NCBI GenBank assembly: GCA_018821175.1
Contig: JAHJMX010000084.1
Coordinates: 1-8,705 of the forward strand
Length of the DNA: 8,705 nt
Direction of reading: 5' to 3'
Source: Patescibacteria group bacterium
GTDB lineage: Bacteria; Patescibacteriota; Gracilibacteria; UBA1369; PNNO01
Under the pieces are notes generated by a model, which was not told the DNA's origin, did not search any database, and saw nothing but the letters and a program-made list of their open reading frames with translations. Both the position numbers and the translations under genes were made by a program. Position 1 is the first letter of the stretch. Every line of letters begins with the position of its first letter. Below are positions 6,325 to 8,705 of this stretch, piece after piece.

Positions 6325-6356
6325 TTGACAATTTGGCCAAAACAGGCCACTATACT
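6325..6356 (+). promoter_or_regulatory. Promoter with 20-bp spacer ahead of the lipoprotein-PBP pair
   Basis: A perfect -35 TTGACA (6325-6330) and TATACT (6351-6356; 5 of 6 consensus) are separated by exactly 20 bp, longer than the optimal 17. TATACT occurs again at 6357-6362. With the first -10, transcription would start near 6363 and leave a leader of about 23 nt. Over-long spacers of 19-20 bp are characteristic of promoters activated by MerR-family regulators, which untwist the DNA. Confidence 0.6.
6334..6349. promoter_or_regulatory. Operator-like inverted repeat between -35 and -10
   Basis: TGGCC (6334-6338) and GGCCA (6345-6349) are perfect inverted arms around a 6-nt AAAACA centre. They sit almost exactly in the middle of the 20-bp promoter spacer, where MerR-family dimers bind. 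A related AATTGGCC half-like element lies upstream at 6275-6282. No regulator gene is in the window, so the binding protein is inferred only from geometry. Confidence 0.5.
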
Positions 6357-6385
6357 TATACTTTAATCTTATTTATAAGCTTGTT

Positions 6386-7033
6386 ATGAAAATTGATAGA
6401 TCGCGTTCTGAATTGAAATTAAAAAACCATTCAAATAAAGATGTAGAGAGGTCTTTGCCAAAAGGAAAATTGGGACAAATTATCGCTTCGGTAAAAAAGG
6501 CAGTTTTTGGAGCAGCTTTGTCTACAATGGCTTTAACTGGAGTTGCTGGATGTGATCAGCAAGACAAATCTAGCTCAACAACATCTGGGGATGTATGTCA
6601 GAATATGCAAGAATATCCATTGAAAACCGGGATAATTGTTCCAGATTTAGAAGGGAATAAGTTGGATATTACTTATGCTAATGAAGCTGATGAATATAAA
6701 AAATTAAGAGTATTGATTCATTATATGGTTGAAAATCAGGTGAAGAAAGATGATTTGCCTCACTTAGAAGCGGAAGCAGGTGCGCAGAAAATTAAAATAT
6801 ATAAACTTCAAGGAAGTGGGGTTAACGTTAAAGACATTGTTCGCATTGAATTTTTTATACCTGGTTGTGATAATCCTGTGAGAGTACAAGATTTAGATAT
6901 GGATGCTGTGAAGAAAATCCAAGATGATTTAAATGGCATGGATACAAGTCAAATTCCACAGTATATCAATGACAACCCATCTGTTTTAAAAGGCATTTTT
7001 GAGGACAATAAGTCTGAAAATTTAAATGCATAA
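6386..7033 (+). CDS. Putative lipoprotein of unknown function, 215 aa
   Basis: I do not recognise the family. The N-terminus is long and basic (about 36 residues rich in Lys, Arg and Ser), then a hydrophobic stretch AVFGAALSTMALTG leads to the lipobox GVAGC with Cys56 as the predicted lipidation site. A Ser/Thr-rich tether (about 60-68) and a globular domain of about 145 residues follow, with Cys at about 71 and another in the IPGCDNP segment that could form a disulfide. The ATG at 6386 has no SD. An in-frame TTG at 6470 with AAGGA just upstream would give a signal peptide of more ordinary length, so the start is not certain. The stop overlaps the start of the penicillin-binding protein (TAATG), which implies one transcript and probably coupled translation. 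A role at the cell surface near peptidoglycan synthesis is inference from context. Confidence 0.85.
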   Translation: MKIDRSRSELKLKNHSNKDVERSLPKGKLGQIIASVKKAVFGAALSTMALTGVAGCDQQDKSSSTTSGDVCQNMQEYPLKTGIIVPDLEGNKLDITYANEADEYKKLRVLIHYMVENQVKKDDLPHLEAEAGAQKIKIYKLQGSGVNVKDIVRIEFFIPGCDNPVRVQDLDMDAVKKIQDDLNGMDTSQIPQYINDNPSVLKGIFEDNKSENLNA

Positions 7034-8705
7034 TGAAAAACTTCTTAAAAGATATCCAAAATTACATGAATGAATTTTCAAAAAAAATTAGAGCTGTTTT
7101 GGCAAGAAGGCAACGTACTTCAGCAGATGGAAAATCTGTTTCAGCCAAAAAAGTTCTTTTGTATATATTGATTGGATCTGTTGGATTGTTTGTAGCAGGT
7201 GTGATTTTTCTCACGATTATTATCGCGGTTCTGAGCATGGGGCTTCCAGATGTGCATGATATTGATAAGCTTAGCGTAGCGCAATCAACAACAATTTATG
7301 ATCGAGAAGGAAATGTTTTGTATGTTAAACATGGAGATGAAAATCGTGAATATGTCCCATATGAGGAGATTTCAATGAATTTAGTTAATGCAACAATTGC
7401 AATTGAAGACGATGGTTTTTGGGATCACAAAGGGTTTGATTTGCCAGCGATTATTAAAGCAGGACTTTATGAAGTGCTTGGAGTTGGGACGAAACGTGGA
7501 GGATCTACAATTACTCAACAATATGTCAAAAATGCATTTTTGAGCGATGAGCATTCGTATACTCGTAAAATTAAAGAGTTAATTTTGGCTGTTCGACTTG
7601 AGCAAGCCTATGATAAAGAAAAGATTTTGGAGCTTTATTTAAATAAAATCCCATATGGGAATACCGCATATGGTGTTCAAAAAGCTGCAGAAATTTATTT
7701 TGGAAAAGATGCGAAAGATCTTGATGTAGCCGAAAGTGTCATCCTTGCTGCCCTTCCACAAGCGCCAAGTTTATATAATCCATATGGATCAAATCGTAAT
7801 TCTGAGATGGTGGTGCCAATTGAGAAATTGGAAAAAGCTAAAGTTTACGACTCGGCTGTTTTGACAAAAGGAATTGATTATACAATGGGACTTTTGGGGA
7901 AAGGATATGAGTATTCAGATGGTCAAGGGATTTATATCCCTGGGCGTGCAGACTTGGTTTTACGCAAATTATATGATGATGGATATATTACAGAAGATCA
8001 AAAGACAGAGGCTTGGCAAAAGCTCCAAGGGATCGAGTTTAATGAGAATAGAGTTAGAATGGATGCTCCGCATTTTGTGTTTTATGTGATTCAGGAACTT
8101 GAGGAAAAATATGGGAAAGAAGTTGTTGAACAAGGAGGATTAAAAGTTTATACGACAATTGACCCTGAATTACAGAAGATTGCTGAAACTGCAGTAGAAG
8201 ATGGAGTTGCTGCAAACGTGCGTTTCAATGCTACCAATGCGGCACTTGTTTCAATTGATCCAAAGACTGGTCAAATTTTGGCGATGGTGGGTTCTAAGGA
8301 TTATTATGATGAAGAAATTGATGGAAATGTAAATATTGCTACAAGTTATAAACAGCCAGGTTCATCGTTTAAACCTTATGTTTATGCGCAGGCTTTTTAT
8401 AATGGTTATGCTCCTGCGAGTGTGCTTTATGACGTTAGAACTTCGTTTGGTGGGGGGACACCTCCGGATAACTACGATGGTTCATTTGCGGGGCCTATGA
8501 GCATTCGCCGCGCACTTCCACAGTCACGTAATATTCCCGCAATTAAAGCATATTATCTTGCTGGCGAACAGAAGCCGATTTTGGAATTAGCTGAAAGAAT
8601 GGGAATACAATTTTTAAGTAAGGATATTGATTATGGATGGCCGCTTGCTCTTGGAACTGCTGAAGTTCGATTACTTGATCACACTTCTGCATTTGGGGTA
8701 TTTGC
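7033..8705 (+). CDS. Class A penicillin-binding protein (PBP1A-type), 3' truncated by the window
   Basis: A bifunctional peptidoglycan synthase: a glycosyltransferase (GT51) polymerises lipid II and a transpeptidase crosslinks the strands outside the membrane. At least 557 codons are present and the frame is open at the right edge. A basic cytoplasmic tail of about 40 residues precedes one membrane anchor (about 41-67). GT51 motifs: EDDGFWDHKGFD with catalytic Glu125, GGSTITQQ (157-164), RKIKELILAVRLE, and ILELYLNKIPYGNTAYG. The transpeptidase shows the acyl-enzyme motif SSFK (Ser444-Lys447) and the SRN motif (498-500); the KTG box would lie beyond the window. Translation begins at ATG 7033, sharing one base with the lipoprotein stop, with no SD, consistent with coupling. 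No frameshift or in-frame stop is visible. Composition matches the AT-rich backbone. Confidence 0.96.
   Translation, partial: MKNFLKDIQNYMNEFSKKIRAVLARRQRTSADGKSVSAKKVLLYILIGSVGLFVAGVIFLTIIIAVLSMGLPDVHDIDKLSVAQSTTIYDREGNVLYVKHGDENREYVPYEEISMNLVNATIAIEDDGFWDHKGFDLPAIIKAGLYEVLGVGTKRGGSTITQQYVKNAFLSDEHSYTRKIKELILAVRLEQAYDKEKILELYLNKIPYGNTAYGVQKAAEIYFGKDAKDLDVAESVILAALPQAPSLYNPYGSNRNSEMVVPIEKLEKAKVYDSAVLTKGIDYTMGLLGKGYEYSDGQGIYIPGRADLVLRKLYDDGYITEDQKTEAWQKLQGIEFNENRVRMDAPHFVFYVIQELEEKYGKEVVEQGGLKVYTTIDPELQKIAETAVEDGVAANVRFNATNAALVSIDPKTGQILAMVGSKDYYDEEIDGNVNIATSYKQPGSSFKPYVYAQAFYNGYAPASVLYDVRTSFGGGTPPDNYDGSFAGPMSIRRALPQSRNIPAIKAYYLAGEQKPILELAERMGIQFLSKDIDYGWPLALGTAEVRLLDHTSAFGVF

Larger units (their letters stand above)
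5989..6385. other. 397-bp divergent intergenic region
   Basis: No convincing gene lies here; a 69-codon plus-strand frame from GTG 6041 has no coding character. The part up to about 6120 has the GC-richer composition of the minus-strand gene, and the rest is AT-rich. Contents in order: the SD of the minus-strand gene; a short inverted repeat AGGGC-TGAT-GCCCT (6067-6080); duplicated AAATTT blocks (6125-6139); a bulged inverted repeat (6155-6192) between two TGAGCG copies (6144-6149, 6195-6200); a minus-strand promoter candidate; the palindrome TTTCATGAAA (6252-6261); and the plus-strand promoter. An 8-bp inverted pair, TATAGTGG (6286-6293) and CCACTATA (6347-6354), spans the promoter. Confidence 0.7.

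Noticed and set aside
1..8705. TGA recoded as glycine, as in Gracilibacteria and Absconditabacteria
   Set aside because: pheS, pheT and the PBP contain no in-frame TGA and encode glycine with GGN, so the window gives no support for recoding.

Overview
The window is 8.7 kb of AT-rich bacterial chromosome, mostly core genes. The protein-coding backbone (HU, PheS, PheT, a class A penicillin-binding protein) is unmistakably bacterial. Six of the seven genes use TAA as stop and HU uses TAG; none uses TGA. The long ORFs contain no in-frame TGA, so there is no sign that TGA has been recoded. The backbone genes mostly lack a Shine-Dalgarno (SD) sequence before their starts. A small-genome, low-GC lineage of the Patescibacteria/CPR or Peregrinibacteria type would fit, but this placement is only an impression and not a demonstrated assignment.

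Layout from left to right. (1) A single-gene HU unit has its own promoter and a strong intrinsic terminator; it converges on an unrecognised 134-aa minus-strand gene that has a good promoter at its far end. (2) A plus-strand phenylalanyl-tRNA synthetase cluster reads pheS, then a lipoprotein with a thioredoxin-like C-terminal domain (CGHC active site), then pheT. The gaps are 42 and 27 nt and a strong terminator follows pheT. (3) A compositionally different segment (about 5280-6120, visibly more GC-rich) carries one minus-strand gene. It encodes an exported protein with a cleavable signal peptide, a possible FecR-like beta-rich middle, and a C-terminal Cys/hydrophobic/Arg-cluster tail resembling MYXO-CTERM or Synerg-CTERM sorting signals. 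This gene has a proper SD, unlike its neighbours, and inverted repeats lie just past its stop. (4) A 397-bp divergent intergenic region holds promoters for both directions. The plus-strand one has a perfect TTGACA, a 20-bp spacer containing a centred inverted repeat, and TATACT, which is the geometry of MerR-family-controlled promoters. (5) This promoter leads into a two-gene unit: a lipoprotein of unknown function overlapping by one base (TAATG) a class A penicillin-binding protein that runs off the right edge.

Themes. HU organises DNA and PheST charges tRNA-Phe. The two lipoproteins and the PBP point to an outer-face, cell-wall and thiol-redox programme. The points most worth following up are the foreign-looking C-terminally anchored protein, the redox lipoprotein lodged between pheS and pheT, and the MerR-like promoter in front of the lipoprotein-PBP pair. 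No CRISPR array, tRNA, rRNA, transposase or prophage gene was seen.
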